The notes below the pieces were generated by a model. It did not search any database and was not told where the DNA came from. It was given only the letters and a program-made list of their open reading frames with translations. A DNA stretch of 64,000 nt from JANYLB01 sp963837715 (GTDB taxonomy: Bacteria > Actinomycetota > Acidimicrobiia > IMCC26256 > JANYLB01). This document shows, piece after piece, positions 8,134 to 17,804 of this stretch. The stretch spans positions 1,302,001 to 1,366,000 of the forward strand of contig CAWIOF010000002.1 in the NCBI GenBank assembly GCA_963837715.1, written 5' to 3'. Each line of letters starts with the position of its first letter. The stretch's first letter is position 1. The translations under genes and the position numbers were made by a program.

Positions 8134-9228
8134 GTGTCCAGGTCCGCGCGGCGTTCGCTCGTGCTCGTCGCCCTCATCGGTCTGCTCATCGCGTGCTCCG
8201 CATGCCGACCACCGCGGGTTTCCTCCCCGCCACGGGTGAGTCCACCCGCCGACCCTCCGCTCGTGGCGTCGCCGTCAGGGCCCGTCACCGTGCCGGTCAG
8301 CGGCGACACGGCCGAGGTCCACGACCCGACCATCGTCAAGGAGGGTGACACCTACTCTCTCTTCTTCACCCATGGCGGCATCCACGTCCGCACGTCGACC
8401 GATCTCGTGCACTGGCAGACGGCGCCGGATGCGCTTCCCGCGGTGCCCGCGTGGGTCAAGCAGCGCGACCCGAACGTCGTCGACCTCTGGGCTCCCGACG
8501 TCTCCTGGTGGAACGGGCGGTGGCACCTCTACTACTCCGCCAGTGTCTTCGCGACCCGCAACTCGGCGATCGGCCTCGCGACCGCGGTCACGCTCGACCC
8601 GGATGCGCCGGACGCGGGCTGGACCGACCATGGGCCGATCCTCACCACGACCGGAACGTTCGCCGGTCCCGACCGCTCGGGCAGCAACGCGATCGACCCC
8701 AACGTGGTGCTCGACCACACAAGCCGTCCGTGGCTCGTGTGGGGTTCGTACTTCGACGGCATCTTCATCCAGCCCCTGCGCGCCGATGGCAGGCTCGCGC
8801 CGACGCAGCCGGTCAACCTCGCTCGCCGACCGTTCCCCGGCCCGGTCGAGGGCTCGTGGGTCACCTACCGCAACGGCTGGTGGTACCTCTTCGCCTCGTA
8901 CGACCTCTGCTGCTCGGGAACGAGAAGCACCTACAACATCAAGGTCGGGCGATCGCGGGCGCTCACCGGCCCCTACGTCGACCGCGACGGCACGGCGCTG
9001 CTCGACGACGGCGGTACTCCGGTGCTCGCCGGGTACGGCAGCGTGTACGGCCCGGGCCACCAGGCGGTGTTCCAGGAGGGTCGCAACTGGTGGCTCGTCC
9101 ACCACTACTACGACCCGACCCAGGGCGGTCGCCCGGATCTGTCGATCCGGCCTCTCGACTGGTCGCGCGACGGATGGCCGGTCGCGAGGGGCTGGTCACC
9201 GTCGATCCCCGTTCCTCCACCGACCTGA
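8134..9228 (+). CDS. GH43-family secreted lipoprotein, arabinan endo-1,5-alpha-arabinosidase-like
   Basis: 364-aa lipoprotein. The signal peptide ends in lipobox LIAC (Cys21) followed by a Pro/Ser-rich linker. The five-bladed propeller of glycoside hydrolase family 43 starts at about residue 50. The three catalytic acids are recognisable: base Asp in VHDPTIVK, pKa-modulating Asp in IDPNVVLD, and acid Glu in VEGSWVTY. The combination of WAPDVSWWNGRWHLYYS and YGPGHQAVF is typical of endo-arabinanases (EC 3.2.1.99). The enzyme would act at the cell surface on arabinan side chains of pectin, or possibly on arabinogalactan. Start GTG at 8134. It appears to stand alone. Confidence 0.88.
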   Translation: MSRSARRSLVLVALIGLLIACSACRPPRVSSPPRVSPPADPPLVASPSGPVTVPVSGDTAEVHDPTIVKEGDTYSLFFTHGGIHVRTSTDLVHWQTAPDALPAVPAWVKQRDPNVVDLWAPDVSWWNGRWHLYYSASVFATRNSAIGLATAVTLDPDAPDAGWTDHGPILTTTGTFAGPDRSGSNAIDPNVVLDHTSRPWLVWGSYFDGIFIQPLRADGRLAPTQPVNLARRPFPGPVEGSWVTYRNGWWYLFASYDLCCSGTRSTYNIKVGRSRALTGPYVDRDGTALLDDGGTPVLAGYGSVYGPGHQAVFQEGRNWWLVHHYYDPTQGGRPDLSIRPLDWSRDGWPVARGWSPSIPVPPPT

Positions 9229-9321
9229 CCGCGTCGAGACTCCACCCCGGCGCCGGGACGAGGACCCGAGCAGGTACATCGCCCGCGGCCCGTCGGCCGG
9301 GCAGCGATCTACGCTGGTGCG

Positions 9322-9771
9322 ATGCCGATCGATGGAGAGTACGAACCGAGCACGTGGGGCTGGGTCCGCGACCAGGTCGCGGAGTACGAAGCCTCGGGCG
9401 GCGAGCGCGCCAACACGCTGATGGACACCGGCCTGCCGGTCATCGTGCTGACCACGCGTGGCAACAAGAGCGGCAAGGTGCGCAAGATGGCGTTGATGCG
9501 CGTCGAACACGAAGGCGAGTACGCGCTGGTCGCCTCGCAAGGCGGAATGCCGACCAACCCCTCCTGGTACTACAACCTCATCGCCGATCCGACCGCCCTC
9601 GTGATCCAGGACGGAGCGGAGCCACACGACTACGTCGCACGCGAGGTCACCGGCGACGAGAAGGCGACCTGGTGGGAGCGCAGCGTTGCGCTGTACCCCC
9701 CGTACGCCGAGTACCAGGAGGCCACGACCCGGGTCATCCCGGTTCTGGTGGCTCGGCGCGCCGACGCGTAA
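9322..9771 (+). CDS. Deazaflavin (F420)-dependent nitroreductase-family protein (Ddn-like)
   Basis: 149-aa split beta-barrel protein of the FDOR/Ddn family (formerly DUF385), which binds coenzyme F420. The core motif LTTRGNKSGKVRKMAL (about residues 43-58) contacts the cofactor phosphates. SQGGMPTNPSWYYNL and WWERSVALYPPYAEYQ are highly typical of the family. Members reduce quinones, nitroaromatics or enones; the substrate here is unknown. ATG at 9322 is the natural start. It ends 18 bp from the end of the convergent lipoprotein gene. Confidence 0.92.
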   Translation: MPIDGEYEPSTWGWVRDQVAEYEASGGERANTLMDTGLPVIVLTTRGNKSGKVRKMALMRVEHEGEYALVASQGGMPTNPSWYYNLIADPTALVIQDGAEPHDYVAREVTGDEKATWWERSVALYPPYAEYQEATTRVIPVLVARRADA

Positions 9772-9789
9772 CCCCCTCCTCGTCGAGCA

Positions 9790-10600
9790 CTACCAGTCGA
9801 CCTCGGGAGTCGGAGGGAACAGCCGGTCGCGCTCGGCCATGAGCCGCGCGCAGTCCCAGCTCGCGTCGACCGGCTCAGGATGATCGGGCTCTTGCTCGGA
9901 TCGGGATGCTGGATCCACTCGGCCTCGGTCTTGAACATGTCGTCGGACGCGCCGACGATCAGCTGCTCGGAGTGGTCGTCGACCGTTCCCGTGAGCGAGC
10001 CGTCGTCCTGGCCGAGCACGTCGTAGGCGAAGATCTCGCGCCGGGCGATGTACAGCTCGCCGCTGATGGTGTCGGTGACCTTGATGCGCACCGTGACGCC
10101 CGGCTTCCCGTCGTGGTCGTCGTCGGCGATGCGTGGATCGTCGGGATCGGTCGGCAGGGGGTCGTTGGCCGGATCTTCCAGACGGATGCCGATTCCCGTA
10201 GGGGTCCGGGGCCGGCGGATGCGCACGCGTCCGTTCTTCTCGGTGACCGTGACCGGTGTGGCGGGTCGGTCGGATCGCGCTGGTCGCGGCGTCCGACATC
10301 TCCGTGGTGATCGGTTGGTCGCTGCGGTGCTCCGAGTGACAGAACGACTCCTTGGCGATGAGCTTGCCGTCCTTCTCCGTGAGGTCCGTGAAGCCGTAGC
10401 TGATGATCAGGGTCTTCATGTCGGAGCTCTCGTAGGCAACGACGTCGTAGTGCGCGTACCGCCCGCGACACTCGGCCGCGCGTCTTGCCCGCGGCCGCCT
10501 CGGCGCTTGCGCTCTCGTCGGCACTGCTGCAGCCGGCCACCGAGAGCAGCGCGACCAGGACCAGTGCAACTCCCCCACCCCGCACGTGTGTCCTCCTCAT
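9790..10600 (-). CDS. Lipoprotein of unknown function (frame-disrupted)
   Basis: The gene is readable only by joining three frames. It starts at ATG 10600 with a signal peptide and lipobox VAGC (Cys24), continues through YAHYDVVAYESSDMKTL, then an acidic segment rich in Asp (DPNDD-like, near 10140-10170), and ends in RDRLFPPTPEVDW. Frame changes are needed near 10485 and 10250 (one extra base each) and near 9880 (one base missing). I do not recognise the family; the charged periplasmic domain could bind a cation or ligand. It starts 1 bp after the stop of the upstream cleavage-oxygenase gene and is surely co-transcribed with it, so it may be a surface component of the same catabolic system. 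Confidence 0.6.
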
Positions 10601-10601
10601 G

Positions 10602-12045
10602 TCAGTCGATCACCGGGAACCAGTTCGCGTGGAAGCCGAAGGGCATCCGTTGCGGCAGATGGACGCGGGCGATCGGCCCTGCATCGACGGCGCGGGCGTC
10701 GAGCACGCACAGGTCGGTGCGATCGGTTGCCGAGTCGTAGACCGCGTTCAGCAGCCACCCGTCGTCTTCGGCGGTGCCCTGCGGGTCGGGAGCGAAGACG
10801 CTCTCGCCCACGTGCCCGCTCGGACCCGAGCTCCAGACCTGGCGTTCGCCGGTGACGATCGTCGTACTTCACGATGGCATCGAAGTCGCCCGCCGGTCGG
10901 TCCTGGTCGAGGAACGCCGACATGTACCGGTAGCGCGATCGGACCCCGTTCAGCTCGTCGTTGATGCGGCAGAAGTCGCCGCCGAGGTCGTCGAACTGCT
11001 CCCAACCGGCCTTGCCGGCGCCGAGATCCACCCAGAACCGGGCCGGGTGGCCCGGCGCGGGTGCTGGCGACGGATTCGTCGAGGGGTGCGTTCGGATCGA
11101 TGCCGAAGTCGGGGTGGTCGAGGCGACTGCCCGAGAACTCGATCCGATCACCGTCGACCCATCCGTTCCAGAAGTGCTGCACGTGGCCCGGCTCGATCTC
11201 GAACCAGCGGATGTCGTCGGCGGAACCGAGCCTCGGCATGACGCCGATGCGCGTCCCGTTCTCGGGACTCCACTGCGTCATGCGGACCCTCGCCGAGGTT
11301 CTCGAGGTCGAAGACGATCGGTGAGTCGAGGAACACCGCGTGGTCCTCGGTGATCACGAAGTCGTGCATCATCACCGGCGCGGGCACGTCGATCTTCGCT
11401 CGGTGGACCAGCGATCCCGATGCGTCGACCACGGAGTACCGGATCACGGGCTCGAACACGGAGTACGCGAAGAAGAACATCTCGCCGCTCCGGGGGTCGA
11501 GGCGGGGATGCGCCGTCATCGAGCCTCGCAACGCCCCGCCGAAGTCGTACTCGCCGACGGTCTCGAGCGAAGCCGTCACCTCGGTGGGCGGTCCACCCTC
11601 CCAGAGTGCGAGGTACCGCCCTGCGTGGCGGATGATGTGCGTGTTGGCGGGGTTCTTCACCGGCCCGGCGTCACCGACGACGCTCGGGATCGGGGAAGTT
11701 CATCACCTCACTCAGCCCGGGATAGACCGCACGGCCCACCCTCGCCTCGACCTCCAACCCGCGGGACCGGATCCAACGGTTGCGAAACGAGGCAGTGCCG
11801 TCTTCCAGCGTGACGGAGTGGAGCATCCCGTCGCCGTCGAACATGTGGTAGCGGCCGAGGGGCTCGAACATCGGATTCGGCCCGTTGCGGATGAACGACC
11901 CGCGCAGCCCGGCGCGGCAGGACACCGGTGATCCGGCAGTCCGATCGACGTCGGACTCACGGTCGACGGGAAAGAGATTTCCCGCCAGGTCCGGTTGCTG
12001 CGCCTCGTTCGTGACGTGTCCGGTCAGCACATCGGGACCGTGCAT
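10602..12045 (-). CDS. Carotenoid/stilbene cleavage oxygenase family protein 1 (frame-disrupted)
   Basis: Non-haem Fe(II) seven-bladed propeller dioxygenase of the RPE65/CCD/lignostilbene oxygenase family, about 480 aa when joined. N-terminal GSFIRNGPNPMFEP and YHMFDGDGMLH are strongly diagnostic. The iron-ligand histidines lie in MTAHPRLDP, MMHDFVIT, near EPGHVQHFW and in the C-terminal FHANWFPVID. Four single extra bases, near 11665, 11285, 11055 and 10850, break the frame; all motifs remain intact. ATG 12045 has a GGGAGAGGGGG ribosome binding site. It is divergent from the TetR gene, with two operator sites between them, and a lipoprotein gene follows 1 bp after its stop. The likely reaction is oxidative cleavage of a conjugated double bond. 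Confidence 0.82.
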
Positions 12046-12098
12046 CGTGCCCCCTCTCCCGGCGATCGCGGCGATCGGCGCCGCCGACCCGACCGCAG

Positions 12099-12115
12099 GT
12101 TAACACTGTTTACCT
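12099..12115. promoter_or_regulatory. TetR operator copy 1 (GGTnAACactGTTnACC palindrome)
   Basis: The 17-bp sequence GGTTAACACTGTTTACC is an almost perfect palindrome, with arms GGTnAAC and GTTnACC around ACT. It lies between the divergent cleavage-oxygenase and TetR genes and is repeated in 12145-12161 and 19553-19569. Sequence and spacing resemble operators of TetR-family repressors. Confidence 0.72.
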
Positions 12116-12144
12116 GCCGCGCACCGTGCGGCCGGGCGCCGCGT

Positions 12145-12161
12145 ACTTTACAGTGTTCACC
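12145..12161. promoter_or_regulatory. TetR operator copy 2, abutting the TetR start codon
   Basis: One arm (GTTCACC, 12155-12161) matches the palindrome consensus perfectly around the centre AGT; the other arm (ACTTTAC) keeps only part of it. It ends at the base before the GTG start at 12162, so a bound repressor would block its own gene: classic autoregulation. Confidence 0.62.
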
Positions 12162-12756
12162 GTGGCTGCCGATCGGGAACCGCTCACGAGGACCGCCGTG
12201 GTGCAGGCCGCGCGCGAGCTCATCGCGGCCGACGGGCTCGAAGCCCTCTCGGTCCGGAGAGTCGCGGCGGCGCTCAACGTCAGTGCGCCGGCGCTCTACG
12301 CCTACGTCGAGAACAAGCCCGACATGCTCCGAGCCGTCGCCGAGCTCGAGTTCGAAGGTCTGCTGGCTCGATTCGACGCCGTGCAGTGCTCCGACCCCGT
12401 GGAGCGGATCCGCGCACACATCCACGCCTACGTCGACCACGCCCGGGCCGACCCGGCGCTGTTCGAGGTGATGTTCCTCTTCCGGCCCGGTTGGGCGCCC
12501 CAGCCCGCGGTCGAGGAACTGCCGGCCGCGTCGAAGGTCTTCGCGATCGCGGCCGACGCCATCGAGGAGGCGATGCTCGTGGGCGCGCTCCGCACCGACG
12601 ATCCCCTGGTGGTCTCGATTGCGTTGTGGGCCGCGGCGCACGGGACCGCGACCGTGCTGCTCGCCGACCTGAACCTCGGTGCGGAGTTCGAGAACCGCGT
12701 CATCGACACCGTTGTCGACAACCTCGTGCGCGGCCTCGCTGCACCCCTCGACCTGA
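12162..12756 (+). CDS. TetR-family transcriptional regulator (3' end uncertain)
   Basis: N-terminal helix-turn-helix typical of TetR: AVVQAARELIAADG, then LSVRRVAAALNVSAPALYAY, followed by the ligand-binding helical domain (YVDHARADPALFEVMF). Start GTG at 12162 lies directly after operator copy 2. The reading frame has no stop where the protein should end (about 200 aa) and runs into the next gene. A one-base frameshift shortly before 12756 would use the TGA at 12754-12756, which fits the insertions seen in neighbouring genes; the end is therefore inferred. It probably represses the adjacent cleavage-oxygenase, transporter and oxygenase operons through the shared palindrome, with the catabolic substrate or a derivative as inducer. 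Confidence 0.78.
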
Positions 12757-12877
12757 ACCGGGAGACACCGCCGGCCCGACGCGACTCCACTCCAATCAGC
12801 AGAGAACGTGGCGACGACCTGCCCGTCGACGTCACCGCTACCCTCTCGCTCGAAACGATTGATTCCGGGGGGAATCC

Positions 12878-14190
12878 ATGCGCAAGACCAAGCTCTTCTT
12901 GGTGTCGGTCGCGGCCGTTGCGGTGCTCGTCGGCTGCAGCGAGCCGACCGGGCACGGCTCCTCGAGCTGACTCCACGAGCACGACGGTCGCCCGCGCGAT
13001 CTCCGACTGCGACAACGCCCCCTCGATCGTCGCGTGCGCGCCCGACGACTCGATGCTGTCGCCGTACCTCCCGGCGAAGGCGACCAAGGCCACCGGGACC
13101 CCCATTCGGATCGGAACGATCAACCAGGACACGGGAGCTGCCGGGGCGTTCCCCGAACTGACCCAGGCCGACAAGGTCGCGGTCGAGTTCATCAACACCG
13201 AGCTCGACGGGATCGACGGACACCCACTCGAGCTCATCACCTGCGACACGGCGTTCAGCCCCGACCTGTCGCAGCGCTGTGCCCAGGAGATGGCGACGAA
13301 GAAGGTCGCGGCGGTCGTCGGCGGGATCGACATCTGGGGAACCGGCATCACGACCTTGGAGAACAACGGGATCCCGTACGTCGGCGGCATCCCCGTGAGC
13401 TTCGAGGCGGCGCGGAGCAAGTCGAGCTTCCAGTTCAGTGGTGGGGTCTGGGGCGCGGTGCTCGGCATGGGCAAGTACGCGATCGACGAGCTGGACGCAA
13501 AGCGGATCACGGTGATCTACGCCGACTTCGGCCCGATCAAGGACGCGGCCGAGCAGGGCAAGCAGGCTCTGGAGCAACAAGGGCGCCGAGGTGACCCTGA
13601 TCCCGATCAGCATCACGAACGCCGACATGGTCACGGCACTCAACCAGGCGGCCCAGACCGACCCCGACGCGGTGATCGCCCTCACCGCCGACAGCGGCTG
13701 CAAGCCGACGATGCTCACCGCGCAACAGATCGGCCTCGACGTCCCGATCATGTACACGGGTGCGTGCGCCGCCCCGAAGATCATCGATGCCGTGGGCGAC
13801 GTGGCCGAGGGCAGCATCTTCAACCTCGAAGCCGAGCTCGACCCCGAACACCCCGACAACGCGCTGTACCAGGCCATCGCCAAGCGCTACGGCGCCGACG
13901 ACGGCTACGACGCCCTCGGCGCCGGCACCGTCTCGTTCCGCGCGATGATCAACCTGTACGCCGTGCTCCGCGACCTCGGCGCCGAGAACATCACCCCGGC
14001 TGCGATCCTCTCGGCGTTCCGCAAGGGGTCCGACCACCCCAGCTTCTTCGGACACGCCTACACCTGCGACGGCCGCCAGCTCCCCGGGTACCGGGCGATG
14101 TGCGCACCTCAGCAGAGCCTCGGCGTGCTCGAGGACGGTGCCGTCGTCCCGCTCACCGGCTGGATCGACGTCGGCTCGTCTGCGGACTAG
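12878..14190 (+). CDS. ABC transporter substrate-binding lipoprotein, branched-chain amino acid (Leu/Ile/Val) family (frame-disrupted)
   Basis: Periplasmic-binding-protein type I lipoprotein. MRKTKLFLVSVAAV leads to lipobox LVGC (Cys20). The binding domain is recognisable from IRIGTINQDTGAAGAFPELT, then KVAAVVGGIDIWG, and continues to the stop at 14190. Two single extra bases break it: one in a G-run near 12955, giving a premature TGA at 12968, and one near 13580. It heads an importer operon (binding protein, fused permease, two ATPases). HAAT-family binding proteins near oxygenases often bind aromatic or terpenoid acids rather than amino acids, so the ligand may be the substrate or product of the adjacent cleavage enzymes. 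Confidence 0.82.
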
Positions 14191-16207
14191 TCGACCGAGC
14201 TCGAGGGACGCGCCATCTCCGACTACCTCCAGCAGTCGATCACCGGCCTCGGCGCCGGGGCGGTCATCGCGGTGCTCGCGATCGGCATCGTCCTCACCTT
14301 CCGCGCGTCCAACGTGGTCAACCTCGCGCACTGCGCGATGGGGATGTACGTGGCGTACGTCTACTACGGGCTGCGCAACTTCGACCTCAACGGAACCGAC
14401 CGCGGTGGCGACCTCGTGCTGCCCGATCATCGGGATCCCGACGCACGTCCACGTGATCGATCGTCCGACGGTGTTCACCGCGCTGCTGATCGCGATGGCG
14501 GTCGCCGCACTGCTGGGCATCATCGTCTACGGCCTGGTGTTCCGGCTCCTGCGCGACGCGCCACCGCTCGCCCGGGTCGTCGCCTCGCTCGGCGTGTTCC
14601 TCTACCTCGAGTCGGTGATGCAGCTGCGCGTCGCCGAGACCGGCGCCGGATCAGCATCGCTGCAGCTCACGTCGCTGCTTCCCGACGGCGTCGTCGCACC
14701 TCGGGAGCGTGGTCGTCCCGGTTGCGAGCTTCGTCCTCGCCGGTCTCGCCATCGCGGTCGCCGTCGGGCTCGCGGCGACGTTCCGCTTCACCCGCTTCGG
14801 TCTCGCGACCCGCGCCGCAGCGGAACAGGAGAAGGGCGCGATCCTCACCGGCTTGTCGCCCGACCGTCTCGGCTTCCTCAACTGGATCATCGCGTCGATG
14901 CTCGCGGGCGCGGCCGTCATCTGCATCGCCGGCACCTCGAGCAAGCTCGACCCCATCGAGACGAGCCTGCTCATCGTGCCCGCCCTCGCGGCGGCGCTCC
15001 TCGGCCGGCTCAACGGCTTCGCCCTCACGACCGTCGGCCGGCCTCGCGATCGGCATGTCGCAGAGCGCGCTGTCGACGTTCCAGGCCCGCGCCGGTTGGC
15101 TCCCCGACTTCCTGCCCAACGGCGGGTTGCGCGAGGCACTGCCCGGTGATCCTGATCCTGGTCGCGATCACGGTGCAGGGCTCGCGCCTCCCGACCCGGG
15201 ATTCGATCGCCGACGTGCGGCTCCCCGCGTCGCCCGTGCCCAAGACACCCGTCGGTGTGGTCCGTGGTGCTGACCGCGGCCGCGATCGTCGGCCTGCTCA
15301 CGCTCGACGCGCAGTGGCGCCTCGCGATCGTCGTGTCGACGATCGCGGCGCTGATCGCCCTGTCGACGATCGTCGTCACCGGCTACGTCGGACAGATCTC
15401 CCTCGCCGGGTACGCCTTCGCCGGGCTCGCCGCCTTCACCACCGCCCGGCTCGCCGTCGACGGGCTCGACTTTCCCTGGGCTCCGCTGGTCGCCGTCACG
15501 CTCACGGTCGTGGTCGGGATCCTCGTCGGGATCCCTGCAGTCCGGGTGCGCGGCATGACCCTGGCGGTCGCGACGCTCGGTGCGGCCGTCGCGATCGAAG
15601 CACTCGTGTTCAACGCGCCGAGCTTCAACGGCATCACCGACGTCCCGCGTCCGCGGCTGTTCGGAATCGACCTCGGATTCCTGGCCCGGGGCGACGCGAA
15701 CTTCCGCCCCGCGTTCGGGATCCTCGCGCTCGTCGTCCTGGCCGTGAGCATGCTTGGCGGTGGCCAACCTGCGCCGGAGCCCCACCGGGCTGCGATGGCT
15801 CGCGGTGCGGAGCAACGAGCGCGCCGCAGCCGCCGTCGGGCGTCAACGTGAGCAGCGCCAAGCTCCTCGCGTTCGCGGTCTCCTCCCTGCTCGCCGGCCT
15901 CGGCGGCATGCTGCTGGCCTACGAGTTGCCGGCGCTCTCCCCCCAGCAGTTCCTGGTCGTCGGCGCGCTCGCGATCCTGGCGCTCTGCTACCTCGGCGGG
16001 ATCGCCACGCTGAGCGGAGCGCTCATCGCGGGCGTGCTCGCGTCCGGCGGGCTCGTCACCCAACTCCAGGGCGGAGCCACCGGCGGCGCGTCGAGCTACC
16101 AGTTCGCGGTGAGCGGCCTCCTGCTGATCGTCGTCGCGATCCTCTATCCCGACGGCGTGAGCATCGCCGCCCGTCGAGGCTTCGCCCGGCTCACGAGGCG
16201 AACGTGA
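14191..16207 (+). CDS. Fused LivH-LivM branched-chain amino acid-type ABC permease (frame-disrupted)
   Basis: One long coding region holds both permease subunits. The LivH half (about 14200-15150) contains LTFRASNVVNLAHCAMGMY and ARVVASLGVFLYLE. After a linker (LPASPVPKTPVG) the LivM half begins with WSVVLTAAAIVGLL and includes TGYVGQISLAGYAFAGLAAF and ALCYLGGIATLSGAL. No stop, start or ribosome binding site separates the halves, so the product is probably one polypeptide of about 660 aa. Seven frame changes, near 14425, 14698, 15042, 15142, 15255, 15757 and 15828, are each explained by one extra base. No convincing ATG/GTG follows the TAG of the binding-protein gene, so the start is uncertain. 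GTGA overlap with the next gene. Confidence 0.78.
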
Positions 16208-16949
16208 CTGCGCTGCTCGAGGTCACCGGGCTCTCGCGTCAGCTTCGGCGGGCTGGTGGCGGTCGACGACGTCTCGATCTCGGTGCGCCGACGACTCGAT
16301 CATGGGCCTCATCGGGCCCAACGGTGCCGGCAAGACGACCACGATCGACGCGCTCTCCGGGTTCGTGCCGGCGCGCCAAGGGAGCGATCGCGCTCGGCGG
16401 ACGGCGCATCGACGGGCTCCGCGCCCACCAGCGGGCGCGGGCCGGGATGGGCCGGACGTTCCAGTCGGTCGAGCTGTTCGACGACCTCAGCGTGCACGAG
16501 AACCTGCTCGTCGCGGCGCTGACTCCTCGCTGGTGGTCGCCCGTGGTCGACGCGATCGCGCCCCGCCGGACGGCCCGGGGCATCGACGTCGACTTCGCGC
16601 TCGACCTCATGGACCTCGGCGCGTTCGCCGAGCGTGCGGCCGCCCGAGCTGTCCTACGGTCAGCGGCGCCTCGTCGGCGTCGCCCGGGCGCTGGCGACCC
16701 GGCCGAAGCTCCTGCTGCTCGACGAGCCGGCCGCCGGGCTCGATCCCACGGAGACCGCCGCGCTGGGCGCGCTGCTCCGGACGCTGCCCGCGCGAGGGAA
16801 TCGGCGTGATGCTCGTCGACCACGACATGTCACTCGTCCTCGACGTGTGCGCCGAGATCACCGTGCTCGACTTCGGTCGGGTCATCGCCCGGGGACCGAC
16901 CGCTGCGGTCTGCGCCGACCCCGCGGTCATCACCGCGTACCTGGGGTGA
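16204..16949 (+). CDS. LivG-like ABC transporter ATP-binding protein (frame-disrupted)
   Basis: Nucleotide-binding subunit of the branched-chain amino acid-type importer. GTG at 16204 overlaps the permease stop. It shows Walker A GPNGAGKTTT, the family-typical GMGRTFQSVELFDDLSVHEN, signature LSYGQRR, Walker B LLLLDEPAAGLDP, and the H-loop VMLVDHDMSLVLDVC. Five single extra bases (near 16236, 16287, 16375, 16640 and 16793) scatter the gene over three frames; several lengthen CC or CCC runs. The signature LSYGQ differs from the classic LSGGQ but is common in LivG proteins. Confidence 0.82.
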
Positions 16950-16973
16950 CCGTGAGCGCAGGCGGAGGTCCGG

Positions 16974-17804
16974 ATGGAACAGGGGTCGGGAACCGGTGAG
17001 CGGTCGAGGACCGCAGCCGGAGCGAACCGAGAGGGCGTGCTCGAGCTGCGCGACTTCTCGGCCGGGTATCGAGGCGTTCCCGTCGTGCACGACATCGACC
17101 TGCGCGTCGACGCCGGCGAGGTCGTCGCGTTGCTCGGGCCCAACGGAGCCGGCAAGACCACCACGCTCCTCACCGCGTCGGGCCTGCTCCCGCGCATCGG
17201 AGGGACGGCGCGGGTGCTCGGAGTCGATCAGCCGCTCGGTCGAACGCGGGACAGCACGCGAATCGCACTCGCGCTCGTGAAGCGCGGCGTGGCCCACGTG
17301 CCCGAGGACCGGGCCCTCTTCTTCGGACTCACCGGGCGCGAGCACCTCCGCCTCGCCGCACGACCGCGAGACCACGAAGCGATCGAACAGGCGCTCGCGC
17401 CCGTTCCCCGCGCTGGCGGCGATCATCGACCGTCGCGCCGGGTTGATGTCGGGCGGCGAGCAGCAGATGCTGGCCCTCGCCCGCGCCCTCGCCGGTCGTC
17501 CGAAGCTGCTGATGATCGACGAGCTGAGTCTCGGGCTCGCGCCGCGCGTCATCGAACAGCTCCTCCCCCTCGTCCGGACGATCGCGCACGACTCCGGCGC
17601 CGGGCGTGCTCCTCGTGGAGCAGAACGCCCACGCCGCGCTCGCCGTCGCCGACCGCGCGTACGTCCTCGTCGGCGGCCGCATCAGCGACCTGGGTGCGCC
17701 GGGCGATCTCGCGGCCGACACGCAGCGACTCGCGGTCACCTATCTCGGCGCGATGCCCCCGCCGAAGCCCGAGCCGTCCCGCGCCGCCCGACCCCACTGC
17801 CTGA
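16974..17804 (+). CDS. LivF-like ABC transporter ATP-binding protein (frame-disrupted)
   Basis: Second ATPase of the importer. It has Walker A GPNGAGKTTT, the LivF-typical VAHVPEDRALFFGLT, signature MSGGEQQMLALARAL, Walker B LLMIDELSLGLAP and the H-loop region LLVEQNAHAALAVADRAYVL. Frame changes near 17410, 17592 and 17785 each fit one extra base and restore a frame ending at the TGA 17802-17804. That stop abuts the stop of the convergent oxygenase gene (TGA|TCA). ATG 16974 is used here; a GTG at 16952 closer to the LivG end is an alternative start. Confidence 0.82.
   Translation: MEQGSGTGERSRTAAGANREGVLELRDFSAGYRGVPVVHDIDLRVDAGEVVALLGPNGAGKTTTLLTASGLLPRIGGTARVLGVDQPLGRTRDSTRIALALVKRGVAHVPEDRALFFGLTGREHLRLAARPRDHEAIEQALAPVPRAGGDHRPSRRVDVGRRAADAGPRPRPRRSSEAADDRRAESRARAARHRTAPPPRPDDRARLRRRACSSWSRTPTPRSPSPTARTSSSAAASATWVRRAISRPTRSDSRSPISARCPRRSPSRPAPPDPTA

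Noticed and set aside
12024..13883. Long minus-strand open frame (~619 codons) over the TetR and binding-protein genes
   Set aside because: Antisense shadow of real genes; Arg/Asp/Val-rich low-complexity composition and no recognisable domain. Frames like this are common here because of GC-rich third codon positions.
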